11,584 bases of DNA from Planctomycetes bacterium SM23_32. GTDB lineage: Bacteria; Planctomycetota; Brocadiia; SM23-32. The position numbers and the translations under genes are program-made. A model generated the notes under the pieces. That model made no database searches and was not told the DNA's origin. It worked only from the letters and a program-made list of their open reading frames with translations. Where the stretch lies: contig LJUE01000102.1 in assembly GCA_001303885.1 (NCBI GenBank), positions 1 through 11,584 on the forward strand. The letters are read 5' to 3'. Shown here piece after piece: positions 1 through 5,858 of the stretch (the first letter of the stretch is position 1; every line of letters starts with the position of its first letter).

Positions 1-73
1 GGCTGTCCGAGAACACCTCGACGGCCTTCTCCATGCGCAGTTCGGCGTCGAGAAGTACGTCGTCAATGGGCAT
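1..73 (-). CDS. frr: Ribosome recycling factor, N-terminal fragment (runs off left edge)
   Basis: Only the first 24 codons are inside the window. The translation begins MPIDDVLLDAELRMEKAVEV, which matches the opening helix of ribosome recycling factor, where a D-A-E-x-R-M-x-K pattern is typical. The factor works with EF-G to split post-termination ribosomes and free the mRNA. The ATG (71-73) follows the pyrH stop with a single base between them, so the two genes are very likely translationally coupled. Its place as the last gene of rpsB-tsf-pyrH-frr is the common bacterial order and strengthens the call. The rest of the protein, including the second domain, lies outside the window. Confidence 0.9.
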   Translation of the reverse strand, partial: MPIDDVLLDAELRMEKAVEVFSDS

Positions 74-74
74 C

Positions 75-751
75 TCAGGTCCCCTCGATCAGGGTGCCGA
101 CCGGCTCGCCGGCGGCCGCGCGTCGGATGTTGCCCGGCACGGCGTAGTTGAACACGCGGACGGGGACGTCGTGCTCCATGCAGAACGAGACGGCCGTCAG
201 GTCCATGACGGCGAGCCCGCGCTCCAGCACCTCGCGGTAGGAGATGCGGTCGAAGAGCTCGGCGTTCGAGTCGGTCTCAGGGTCGGCGGAGTAGACGCCG
301 TCCACGCGGGTGGCTTTGAGGACGAGATCGGCGCCCACTTCGACGGCCCTCAGGGCGGCGGCGGTGTCGGTGGTGAGCAGGGGGTTGCCCGTGCCGCCGG
401 CCAGCACGGCGATGCGGCCGGCCTCCAGGTCGGCGATGCAGGCGGTGGGCTCGAACGCGGGCATCATGCGCGGCACGGGGAAGGCGCCGTAATGGACGGC
501 CGGACGGTGGCGAGCATGCCGGCGTAGTCGGCGCTGATGCGGCCCGGGCCGGTGGGGCAGAAGCGCGCGCCGCGGATGACGTTGCCCCCGCCGACGACGA
601 CGGCCAGCTGCACGCCCGCCTGCCGGGCGGCGTCCAGCTCGGCGGCGATGAAGTCCAGCGCGTCCTCGCCGAAGACGTCGCCCGCCGTGCCGGCGAGCGT
701 GTTGCCGCTCAGCTTGACCACGACCCGTCTCGGTGAGTCGGCCCCGGCCAT
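75..751 (-). pseudogene. pyrH: UMP kinase, reading frame broken by an apparent internal deletion/frameshift
   Basis: UMP kinase (amino acid kinase family, hexameric, cytoplasmic) makes UDP from UMP and ATP. The N-terminal half starts at ATG 749-751 after a GGGAGG ribosome site and reads in one frame: VVVKLSGNTLAG near residue 10, VVVGGGNVIRG near residue 50, then DYAGMLATV, all typical of PyrH. Just after MLATV that frame runs into 19 nonsense-looking codons and a stop near 464. The C-terminal half continues in another frame down to the TGA at 75-77, with LAGGTGNPLLTTDTAAAL, VLKATRVDGVYSADP and VMDLTAVSF in the right order. Compared with B. subtilis PyrH, roughly 11-14 residues of the helix following MLATV are missing. 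The missing length must be 1 modulo 3 to explain the shift. pyrH is normally single-copy and essential, so an assembly or sequencing error is as likely as a true lesion. The gene lies 34 nt after tsf and 1 nt before frr. Confidence 0.85.
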
Positions 752-785
752 CGTGACGCCCTCCCGAGCAGAAGGGTCCGTGCCC

Positions 786-1382
786 TCACGCCTCGGTGCG
801 ACCCAGCTCCATGCGCACGAAGCGCCTGACTTCCATGTTTTCGCCGAGCTTGGCGATCGCGTCGCTGATGATGTCGGCGACCTTCCGGCCGTCGTCGCGG
901 ATATAGGGCTGTTCCAGCAGGCAGACCTGCTCGTAGAACTTATCCAGCTTGCCGGCCACTATCTTCTCCCGGATCTGCTCGGGCTTGTCGGTGCACTGCT
1001 GGAGGTAGAGCTTGCGCTCGCCCTGGAGTGCCTGCTCGGGCACGTCCTGGCGGCTGACCACCATCGGGTCCATCGCGGCCACCTGCATGGCCAGTTCATT
1101 GGCCAGGCTGCGGAACTCCTCGTTGCGGGCGACGAAGTCCGTCTCGCAGGCCAGCTCCAACAGCACGCCGATGCGGCCGTTGCTGTGGATGTAGGAGACG
1201 ATGACGCCCTCGGCGGTCTGCCGGCTGCCCTTCTCCCGCGCCTTGGCCAGGCCCTTCTGGCGGAGCGACATGACGGCCTTCTGCATGTCGCCGGCGGCTT
1301 CCTGGAGGGCGCGCTTGCAGTCCATCAAGCCGGCGCCGGTCCTGTCGCGGAGTTCCTTCACTTCCTGCGCGGATACGGCCAT
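786..1382 (-). CDS. tsf: Elongation factor Ts, short form (198 aa)
   Basis: EF-Ts recycles EF-Tu by exchanging GDP for GTP. The start at ATG 1380-1382 gives MAVSAQEVKELRDRTGAGLM, the standard opening of the family, with a GAGG ribosome site about 8 nt upstream. The open frame extends further upstream to 1799, but that part is shadow coding inside rpsB. An N-terminal UBA-like domain occupies about residues 1-50 (DCKRAL near 21, GLAKAREK near 44). The core follows with the signature CETDFVARNEEF at 79-90, whose TDFV contacts the EF-Tu G domain. At 198 residues it is much shorter than E. coli EF-Ts (283) and close to the single-core Thermus type, which acts as a dimer (family knowledge). It is 70 nt downstream of rpsB. 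That gap can form a GC-rich hairpin built on CGCGC and GCGCG arms but shows no T-run, so a terminator is not supported. Confidence 0.95.
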   Translation of the reverse strand: MAVSAQEVKELRDRTGAGLMDCKRALQEAAGDMQKAVMSLRQKGLAKAREKGSRQTAEGVIVSYIHSNGRIGVLLELACETDFVARNEEFRSLANELAMQVAAMDPMVVSRQDVPEQALQGERKLYLQQCTDKPEQIREKIVAGKLDKFYEQVCLLEQPYIRDDGRKVADIISDAIAKLGENMEVRRFVRMELGRTEA

Positions 1383-1452
1383 GTGCTGCCTCGTTCGCTC
1401 TCTTGTAGTCGGTGGGAGCTGACGCGCACGGCCTGCGGCCCGGGGCGCGCGG

Positions 1453-2427
1453 TCAGACGGCTTCCTCATCCGGCTCCGGCGTGCCTTCGGGGCTCTGCTC
1501 ACCTTCGATGTCCGGCGCCACGTCCTGTTGCCCGGCCGGCTCGGCCTCGCCCTGCGCCAGGGCTGCTCCCTCCTCGGGCTGCTCGGCCTCTGGGGCGGGC
1601 GCCTCGTCCGCCTGGCCAGCCGCCGGCTCGGCCCCTGCCCCTTCAGCAGCGGGCTCGGCGGCCTCCTCGGCAGCAGGTGCAGCCGGCGGCTCGGGCGTGG
1701 GGGCCTCGGCGGGGGCCTCGGCCTCGGCGGCGGGAGCCCTTCCGCTCTCGGCGAGCCCGGCCAGCACGGCGTCGGACATGGTGCGGAAGAATATCTCAAT
1801 GGCCCCGAAGGAGTCGTCGTTGCCCGGCACGATGACGTCTATGTCGTGGGGTTCTCCGTCGGTGTCGGTGAGGGCGATGATGGGGACGTCGAGCTTTCGG
1901 GCCTCCTTGACGGCGATCTGCTCCCTGGCCGGGTCGGCAACCACCAGCAGGCCGGGCAGCCGATCCATCTGCCGCACGCCGCCCAGGTTGCGCAGGATCT
2001 TGCGCTTCTCGCGCCTGAGGGAGGAGATCATCTTCTTGGCGTAGAGCCGGATCTGGCCGGTCTGCTCGAGGTCCTCCAGCTCGTCCAGGCGGTCCAGCCG
2101 CTTGCGGATGGTCACGTAGTTGGTCAGCAGCCCCCCCGGCCAGCGCTCGGCCACGTAGGGCATGGCGCAGTGCTGGGCCTCGCGCTCCACGATGTTGGCG
2201 GCCTGCTTCTTGGTGCCGACGAACAGGACGAACCTGCCGTGGGCGGCGACCGCCCGGGCCAGCTGCCGGCCCGTTATCAGGCCGCGCAGCGTCTCCCGGA
2301 GGTCAATGATGTGGATCAGGTTGCGCCGCTTGAAGATGAAAGGCGCCATGCGGGGGTTCCACCGGCTGGTGCGATGGCCGAAGTGAAACCCCACCTTGAT
2401 CAGGTCTCGAACGCTTGGTGTCTCCAA
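1453..2427 (-). CDS. rpsB: 30S ribosomal protein S2 with a long acidic C-terminal tail
   Basis: S2 binds at the head-body junction of the 30S subunit together with S1. Residues 1 to about 228 align along the whole family: VRDLIKVGFHFGHRTSRWNP near 6, MAPFIFKRRNLIHIIDL, LFVGTKKQA near 68, RWPGGLLTN near 95, LGGVRQMDRLPGLLVVAD near 148 and VPGNDDSFGAI near 200. The start codon appears to be TTG (2425-2427), because a strong GGAGAGGA ribosome site ends a few bases upstream and no ATG gives the conserved N-terminus. Residues about 230-324 form a low-complexity Ala/Pro/Glu tail with about 26 acidic and no basic residues. Standard S2 is about 240-260 aa. The gene opens the translation operon and has its own promoter at 2593-2621. 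The core call is secure; the role of the tail is unknown. Confidence 0.95.
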   Translation of the reverse strand: METPSVRDLIKVGFHFGHRTSRWNPRMAPFIFKRRNLIHIIDLRETLRGLITGRQLARAVAAHGRFVLFVGTKKQAANIVEREAQHCAMPYVAERWPGGLLTNYVTIRKRLDRLDELEDLEQTGQIRLYAKKMISSLRREKRKILRNLGGVRQMDRLPGLLVVADPAREQIAVKEARKLDVPIIALTDTDGEPHDIDVIVPGNDDSFGAIEIFFRTMSDAVLAGLAESGRAPAAEAEAPAEAPTPEPPAAPAAEEAAEPAAEGAGAEPAAGQADEAPAPEAEQPEEGAALAQGEAEPAGQQDVAPDIEGEQSPEGTPEPDEEAV

Positions 2428-2586
2428 GTTCCTCTCCCGGTTTCAGGACATATGCCGTCTGCTTCATGCAAAGGCACCGGTCCCACCGCGCGAGCGCCGC
2501 GCCGGCATATTCTGTACGCATTGCGCCCCGCCGAGTGGAACTGGCTGGGAAACGTCAAAAGGCGAGTGTCCGCCCCGCGGTACGAT
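2428..2586 (-). promoter_or_regulatory. rpsB 5' leader (about 160 nt) with possible autoregulatory structure
   Basis: No gene lies between the predicted transcription start (about 2586) and the rpsB start. In the transcript direction the leader holds a small GGCG/CGCC hairpin followed by TTTT near 2557-2574. It also holds an 8-bp inverted repeat, ATATGCCG (2503-2510) with CGGCATAT (2450-2457), which encloses a GC-rich segment able to form GCGCG/CGCGC. The repeat closes about 10 nt before the ribosome site. S2 represses its own rpsB-tsf mRNA through the leader in E. coli (established). That this leader does the same is inference, and I do not recognise the known motif by eye. Confidence 0.4.
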
Positions 2587-2592
2587 TGCCGT

Positions 2593-2621
2593 ATGATAGC
2601 CCACGGCCCGCCGGCTGTCAA
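2593..2621 (-). promoter_or_regulatory. Near-consensus sigma-70 promoter for rpsB-tsf-pyrH-frr
   Basis: Read on the minus strand, a perfect -35 box TTGACA (2616-2621) is followed after exactly 17 nt by TATCAT (2593-2598), five of six matches to TATAAT. The expected start of transcription is near 2586. The -35 box begins one base after the TAG of the SpoIIM-like gene, so the translation operon can be transcribed independently of the genes upstream. No terminator separates the two, so some readthrough is likely. Confidence 0.8.
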
Positions 2622-2622
2622 G

Positions 2623-3294
2623 CTAATCGAGCCGTCCCGCCCGGCCTCGGGGCGGGGCGTCCGGGGCCCCTGCATCACCGGGGCCTCGTGGGCCCACCCG
2701 GCCGGCCATGCCGCGGATGGCCACCGACTCGGCCACGGCGCTGCACAGCAGCAGGGGGGCCAGCACGGCGAAGTAGGGACCCGCCCGATCGCCGAGCGCC
2801 GCGGCGTAAGCGGCCCCCGCCTGCACCTCGTGGCCCAGCCCGACGCCCATTGCTATGCCGAACCAGAAGCAGGGCAGCTCCACCACGAGCACCAACGCCG
2901 CGCACACGGACGTGAGGGCCGGCGCAGGCCGCCACGACTCAGGCGCGGCCCGGGCCGAAAGGGCCTCCTCTTCGCGCCGTCCCAGGCCCATGACGGCGCC
3001 GATGTTCAGCCCTGTCCAGACGGCGAAGGCCTTCGGCAGCAGCGGATGGAACCCGCAGGCCATGTAGAGGAAGATGGCGCACGTGTTGAACCCGAAGATG
3101 ACGGCCGCCATGCGCGGGATGCCGGCAGAGGGGCCCATCAGCCGCAGCACCAGTCGGAAGGCGGCCAGCGCCGGCGCCGCGACGGTCCGCAGCCTGTAGT
3201 GCACCACGGGCCACGCGACGAACAGGCCCACGACGAACAGCAGCGCCGCGTCGAGCGCCAGCCCCGCGTGCTTGACGAAGACGAACTCGACCAT
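2623..3294 (-). CDS. Integral membrane protein, SpoIIM/DUF95-like
   Basis: This is a 223-aa polytopic membrane protein. Hydrophobic segments lie at about residues 11-33, 62-81, 88-105, 127-154 and 172-193, with a Pro/Gly/Arg-rich hydrophilic C-terminus. Three features recall the SpoIIM (stage II sporulation protein M, DUF95) family: an FGFNTCAIF stretch near 67 like the family's F-x-N-N helix, TGLNIGAVMG near 94 like NGxxxG, and VVELPCFWFGIAMGVGLG near 137 like the H-G-x-x-E-L-P-A helix. Members are widespread in non-sporulating bacteria and their general function is unknown, so sporulation should not be inferred. ATG 3292-3294 follows a good GGAGGGG ribosome site. The gene is 26 nt downstream of the methyltransferase, so co-transcription is likely. 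It could instead be an unrelated small membrane protein; the family match is by motif only. Confidence 0.55.
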   Translation of the reverse strand: MVEFVFVKHAGLALDAALLFVVGLFVAWPVVHYRLRTVAAPALAAFRLVLRLMGPSAGIPRMAAVIFGFNTCAIFLYMACGFHPLLPKAFAVWTGLNIGAVMGLGRREEEALSARAAPESWRPAPALTSVCAALVLVVELPCFWFGIAMGVGLGHEVQAGAAYAAALGDRAGPYFAVLAPLLLCSAVAESVAIRGMAGRVGPRGPGDAGAPDAPPRGRAGRLD

Positions 3295-3320
3295 CGCCCC
3301 TCCGCCCGAGCCGCCTGCCC

Positions 3321-4058
3321 CTACGGCGCCTTCTCGATGACGGCGACGTAGCTGCCGTCGGTTCCGTCAATAGCGCGCGCCAGGTGCCATCCCGTGCCGT
3401 CCAGGATGGCCCGCATCTCGTCCTGGGAGGCGAGCAGGTAGTCGAGCCACGGCGTCGCACAGGTGCGATAGCGCACGCGGAGGCGGATCTGCCCGCCCAT
3501 CCGGCCGCGGCGCCGGTTGCGCCTGTGGTAGGCCCGATGGATCGGGTCGTCCGTCGCATAGGGGTCGCGGCTCTCGGCCAGGATGCGGGCGCCCTCGCTC
3601 GTCATGCCGCCGAAGCGCCGCAGCAGCCACCGCCCCCGCCTGAAGCCGCCCATCAGGCCGAAGTTGTTCCCGAACATCAGGACGGTGTCGAACGTGCCGA
3701 GCCGGCGGCTCACGCGAGTGACGGGCAAGAGGCGGGCCTTCTTCAAGCCCCGCAGACGGCAGACCTTGACAGCAAGGGGCGAGGTGTCTATGCCCGTGAC
3801 GTCGAGGCCCTTGCCCTGGAGGTACAGGGAGTGCCGGCCGGCCCCGCAGCCGATGTCCAGCACCTTGCCCCGGGCCAGGCGGATGGCCTGCTTCTGGTGC
3901 GGGGGCCAGACCCCGTAGTCGGCCAGGTAGATGGCCGGCCCCCCTGAGAGCGCCACGTGGCCGTCGTCCCTCTCGCAGATCTCGTATGCAGGGATGCCAC
4001 GGTAGTGGTCGTACATCGCCCGGCCGAACGCGTCCTGCTGGGGCGTCAGTCTCGCCAT
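3321..4058 (-). CDS. Class I SAM-dependent methyltransferase
   Basis: This 245-aa protein has the Rossmann-type SAM-binding signatures in order. Motif I is VLDIGCGAGRHSLYL (residues 66-80), with the glycines that cradle the cofactor. The acidic end of strand 2 is GIDTSP (Asp91), which would hold the ribose hydroxyls. Motif IV is FDTVLMFGNNFGL (123-135). An N-terminal cap of about 60 residues with YDHYRG and DYGVWPPHQ precedes the fold. The basic, Arg-rich stretch near 180-200 and the C-terminal strand resemble small-molecule methyltransferases, but the substrate cannot be told. I chose ATG 4056-4058 over the upstream TTG at 4098-4100. The ATG has a GAGGAGG site overlapping the folD stop (spacing rather long, about 11 nt), while the TTG would overlap folD by 26 nt. 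The gap to folD is 16 nt, so co-transcription is very likely. A methylation role linked to folate one-carbon supply is possible but unproven. Confidence 0.8.
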   Translation of the reverse strand: MARLTPQQDAFGRAMYDHYRGIPAYEICERDDGHVALSGGPAIYLADYGVWPPHQKQAIRLARGKVLDIGCGAGRHSLYLQGKGLDVTGIDTSPLAVKVCRLRGLKKARLLPVTRVSRRLGTFDTVLMFGNNFGLMGGFRRGRWLLRRFGGMTSEGARILAESRDPYATDDPIHRAYHRRNRRRGRMGGQIRLRVRYRTCATPWLDYLLASQDEMRAILDGTGWHLARAIDGTDGSYVAVIEKAP

Positions 4059-4074
4059 GGCTGTCCGCTCCTCC

Positions 4075-4944
4075 TCAAGACTGGCGGCGGGCGCACTCAA
4101 CGGTGTTGGCCAGCAGCATGGCCGTGGTGACCAGCCCGACGCCGCCCGGCACGGGCGTTATCATGGACGCCTTCTCGACGGCGGCCTCGAACTCGACATC
4201 GCCGACGATCCTGGTCTTCTTCTCGCCGTCCACTTCGACCTTGACGCGGTTGATGCCCACGTCAATGACGACGGCACCCTCCCTGACCATGTCGCCGCTG
4301 ACGAGGCCGGCCTTGCCGGCGGCGACCACGAGCACCTCGGCGCGCCGGGTGTGGAAGGCCAGGTCCCGCGTGGCGATGTGGCAGCAGGTCACCGTGGGCG
4401 ACTCCATCAGCGACTGGAGCAGCATGACGACGGTGGGCTTGCCGACGATCTCGCTGTGGCCGACGACGACGGTCTCCTTGCCCTTCAGGTCCACACCTGA
4501 CTGGCGGAGCATGGTCACCACGGCGTGCGGCGTGCAGGGGGCCAGGGAGAAGTCGCCGTAGAAGAGCCTGCCGATGTTGGCCGGGTGCACGCCCTCGACG
4601 TCCTTGTCGGGGCGGATGGCCTGCTGCACGCGGCGCGGGTTGACGCCGTCGGGCACGGGCATCAGGAGGATGACGCCCGTGACGGCGCTATCGGCGTTAA
4701 TCCGGGCGATCTCGGCTTCAAGGTCGTCGGCGGACGAGTCGGCGTCGAGCTGGCGCAGCTCGTACTCGATGCCGACCTCGGCGCAGGCCTTCTCCTGGCT
4801 GCGGGCGTAGTACTTCGCGCCCGGATTGTCGCTGGCCAGCACGCCGACCAGCTTCGGGGCGCTGGCGAGCGATGCAACGTCCTTGCGGACCTGCTCCGTA
4901 ATGGCCTCGGCGATGGGGCCGCCTTCGATCAGTTCTGCCGTCAT
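4075..4944 (-). CDS. folD: FolD-family methylenetetrahydrofolate dehydrogenase, cyclohydrolase residues substituted
   Basis: FolD normally oxidises 5,10-methylene-THF with NADP and then hydrolyses methenyl-THF to 10-formyl-THF. This 289-aa protein has the normal length and both domains. The substrate domain carries KACAEVGIEYEL near 52, DKDVEGVHPANIGRL near 113 and CTPHAVVTML near 137. The NAD(P) domain carries VVVGHSEIVGKP (159-170), VIDVGINRV (226-234) and ITPVPGGVGLVT (262-273). ATG 4942-4944 follows a GGAGG site by 4 nt. Three catalytic positions differ from E. coli FolD: Gln50 for Lys54 (codon 4795-4797), Leu94 for Gln98 and Glu117 for Asp121. All three align with the same offset of 4, so misalignment is unlikely, and the catalytic Tyr is kept (Tyr46). 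Lys-to-Gln at this position is known to abolish cyclohydrolase but not dehydrogenase activity in the human enzyme. I infer a dehydrogenase-only enzyme. The gene lies 101 nt after the metallo-hydrolase and 16 nt before the methyltransferase; no clear promoter was seen in the 101-nt gap. Confidence 0.92.
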   Translation of the reverse strand: MTAELIEGGPIAEAITEQVRKDVASLASAPKLVGVLASDNPGAKYYARSQEKACAEVGIEYELRQLDADSSADDLEAEIARINADSAVTGVILLMPVPDGVNPRRVQQAIRPDKDVEGVHPANIGRLFYGDFSLAPCTPHAVVTMLRQSGVDLKGKETVVVGHSEIVGKPTVVMLLQSLMESPTVTCCHIATRDLAFHTRRAEVLVVAAGKAGLVSGDMVREGAVVIDVGINRVKVEVDGEKKTRIVGDVEFEAAVEKASMITPVPGGVGLVTTAMLLANTVECARRQS

Positions 4945-5045
4945 GATGCCTCCGGGATGAATCGAAGAAGGACGAAGCGGCCCGACCGCTCCGTCTTTGC
5001 CGGTCAATCCGTGCGGTGTCTTCACAGCCGCTGCCCCGCCGCCCG

Positions 5046-5753
5046 TCAGGCAGGCGTGCCGAGCAGCTTCCTGAGCTCTTCGGCAATCCAGTGCTCGGTC
5101 TTCGACAGGCAGAACGGCCCATGCCCGGGGTAGAGCACGTCCGGCGGGTCGTCCAGCAGGCCCATCAGCGTCCGCGCGTACGTCTCCCCGTCGTAGTCGA
5201 GCCGGTCGCGATGCTGCGGGATGGCCGGCGAGCGGACGGCGTCGCCGCAGAACAGCATCCTGCGCCCCTCGCACGTCGCCTCCCAGCCCATCGAGTCCGC
5301 CGAATGGCCCGGGAGCGGCACCGCCCTGATTGTGCACGCTCCTATCGTGACCTCCTCCTCAGGGGCCATTGCGGTGACCTCGGCGACCCTCACGAAGCGG
5401 CGGTGATAGTGGTAAGCGGCCGTGGCTATGCCGCCCTCGCGGACGGCCGCGGCGGTGGCCGGGCCGGCCACCACCTCCACGCCGTTCCTGCGCAGGTCTT
5501 CGGCTGCTCCGGCGTGGGGCAGGTGGGCGTGGGTCAGGAAGACGCGGCTCACGTCGCGCGGGTCAAGGCCCATCTCGCGCAGGTTCTCCAGGATGCCGGG
5601 CAGGCTCTCGCCGCAGCCGCAGTCCATCAGCACCAGGGGGTCGCCCGTGTTGAGCAGGTAGGTGTTGCAGTCGTTGGCCGGCCAGTCTAGGTAGACCATG
5701 TTGAAGTCCTGGCCGCCAACCAGATACACCGGCCCGATCAGGCGCATGCCCAT
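5046..5753 (-). CDS. Metallo-beta-lactamase-fold hydrolase with altered HxHxDH motif
   Basis: This is a 235-aa protein of the glyoxalase II-like MBL superfamily, probably cytoplasmic because no signal peptide is seen. Motifs in order are: NTYLLNTGDPLVLMDCGCGES (near 30-50, the strand-2 Asp), THAHLPH (74-80) in place of THxHxDH, PLPGHSADSMGW (His150), FCGDAV (Asp171) and LYPGHGP (His211). Ligands for the first metal (His75, His77, His150, Asp171) are present. The Asp that normally completes the second site is Pro79. Relatives hydrolyse thioesters, lactones or phosphoesters; the substrate here cannot be assigned. The start at ATG 5751-5753 is one of two in-frame candidates. ATG 5745-5747 is the other, and a GGAGG plus a GGG site lie upstream. 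It has its own promoter at 5811-5839 and probably heads the unit with folD. Confidence 0.8.
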   Translation of the reverse strand: MGMRLIGPVYLVGGQDFNMVYLDWPANDCNTYLLNTGDPLVLMDCGCGESLPGILENLREMGLDPRDVSRVFLTHAHLPHAGAAEDLRRNGVEVVAGPATAAAVREGGIATAAYHYHRRFVRVAEVTAMAPEEEVTIGACTIRAVPLPGHSADSMGWEATCEGRRMLFCGDAVRSPAIPQHRDRLDYDGETYARTLMGLLDDPPDVLYPGHGPFCLSKTEHWIAEELRKLLGTPA

Positions 5754-5810
5754 AGTGCCCTTTTGTCCTCCAACTCTCGCAAGCCCCGGCGGCGAGCAGC
5801 GGGGACAGAC

Positions 5811-5839
5811 ATTTGAGTGCAGGTCCGGTCGGCTGTCAA
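5811..5839 (-). promoter_or_regulatory. Sigma-70 type promoter for the metallo-hydrolase/folD unit
   Basis: On the minus strand a perfect TTGACA (5834-5839) is followed after 17 nt by TCAAAT (5811-5816), four of six matches to TATAAT. Transcription would start near 5804, about 50 nt before the hydrolase ATG. The -35 lies about 20 nt downstream of the zinc-ribbon gene's stop, and no terminator is visible between them. The 105-nt gap holds nothing else except a weak 5-bp CCCCG/CGGGG inverted repeat at 5784-5804. Confidence 0.65.
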
Positions 5840-5858
5840 GGACGGGTCCGGCGCGCGC

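Noticed and set aside
1383..1452. GC-rich hairpin between rpsB and tsf as a transcription terminator.
   Set aside because: CGCGC/GCGCG arms and a GGCC/GGCC core can pair, but there is no T-run and the two genes are normally co-transcribed.
1383..1799. N-terminal extension of tsf by 139 codons in the same frame.
   Set aside because: It is Arg/Pro-rich, lies inside the rpsB coding region in another frame, and has no EF-Ts similarity. The ATG at 1380-1382 gives the conserved N-terminus and has a ribosome site.
1528..3351. Long plus-strand open frames opposite rpsB and the membrane gene, and similar ones at 537-1835 and 6523-8346.
   Set aside because: Their compositions are Gly/Arg/His-rich shadows without motifs, and each is antisense to a gene with clear family signatures or credible domain structure.
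4945..5045. TTGACC on the minus strand in the gap upstream of folD as a separate folD promoter.
   Set aside because: No A/T-rich -10 box occurs at a suitable distance, so the box alone does not support a promoter.
5784..5804. CCCCG/CGGGG inverted repeat upstream of the metallo-hydrolase as a terminator or operator.
   Set aside because: The stem is only 5 bp with an 11-nt loop and no T-run, which is expected by chance in this base composition.
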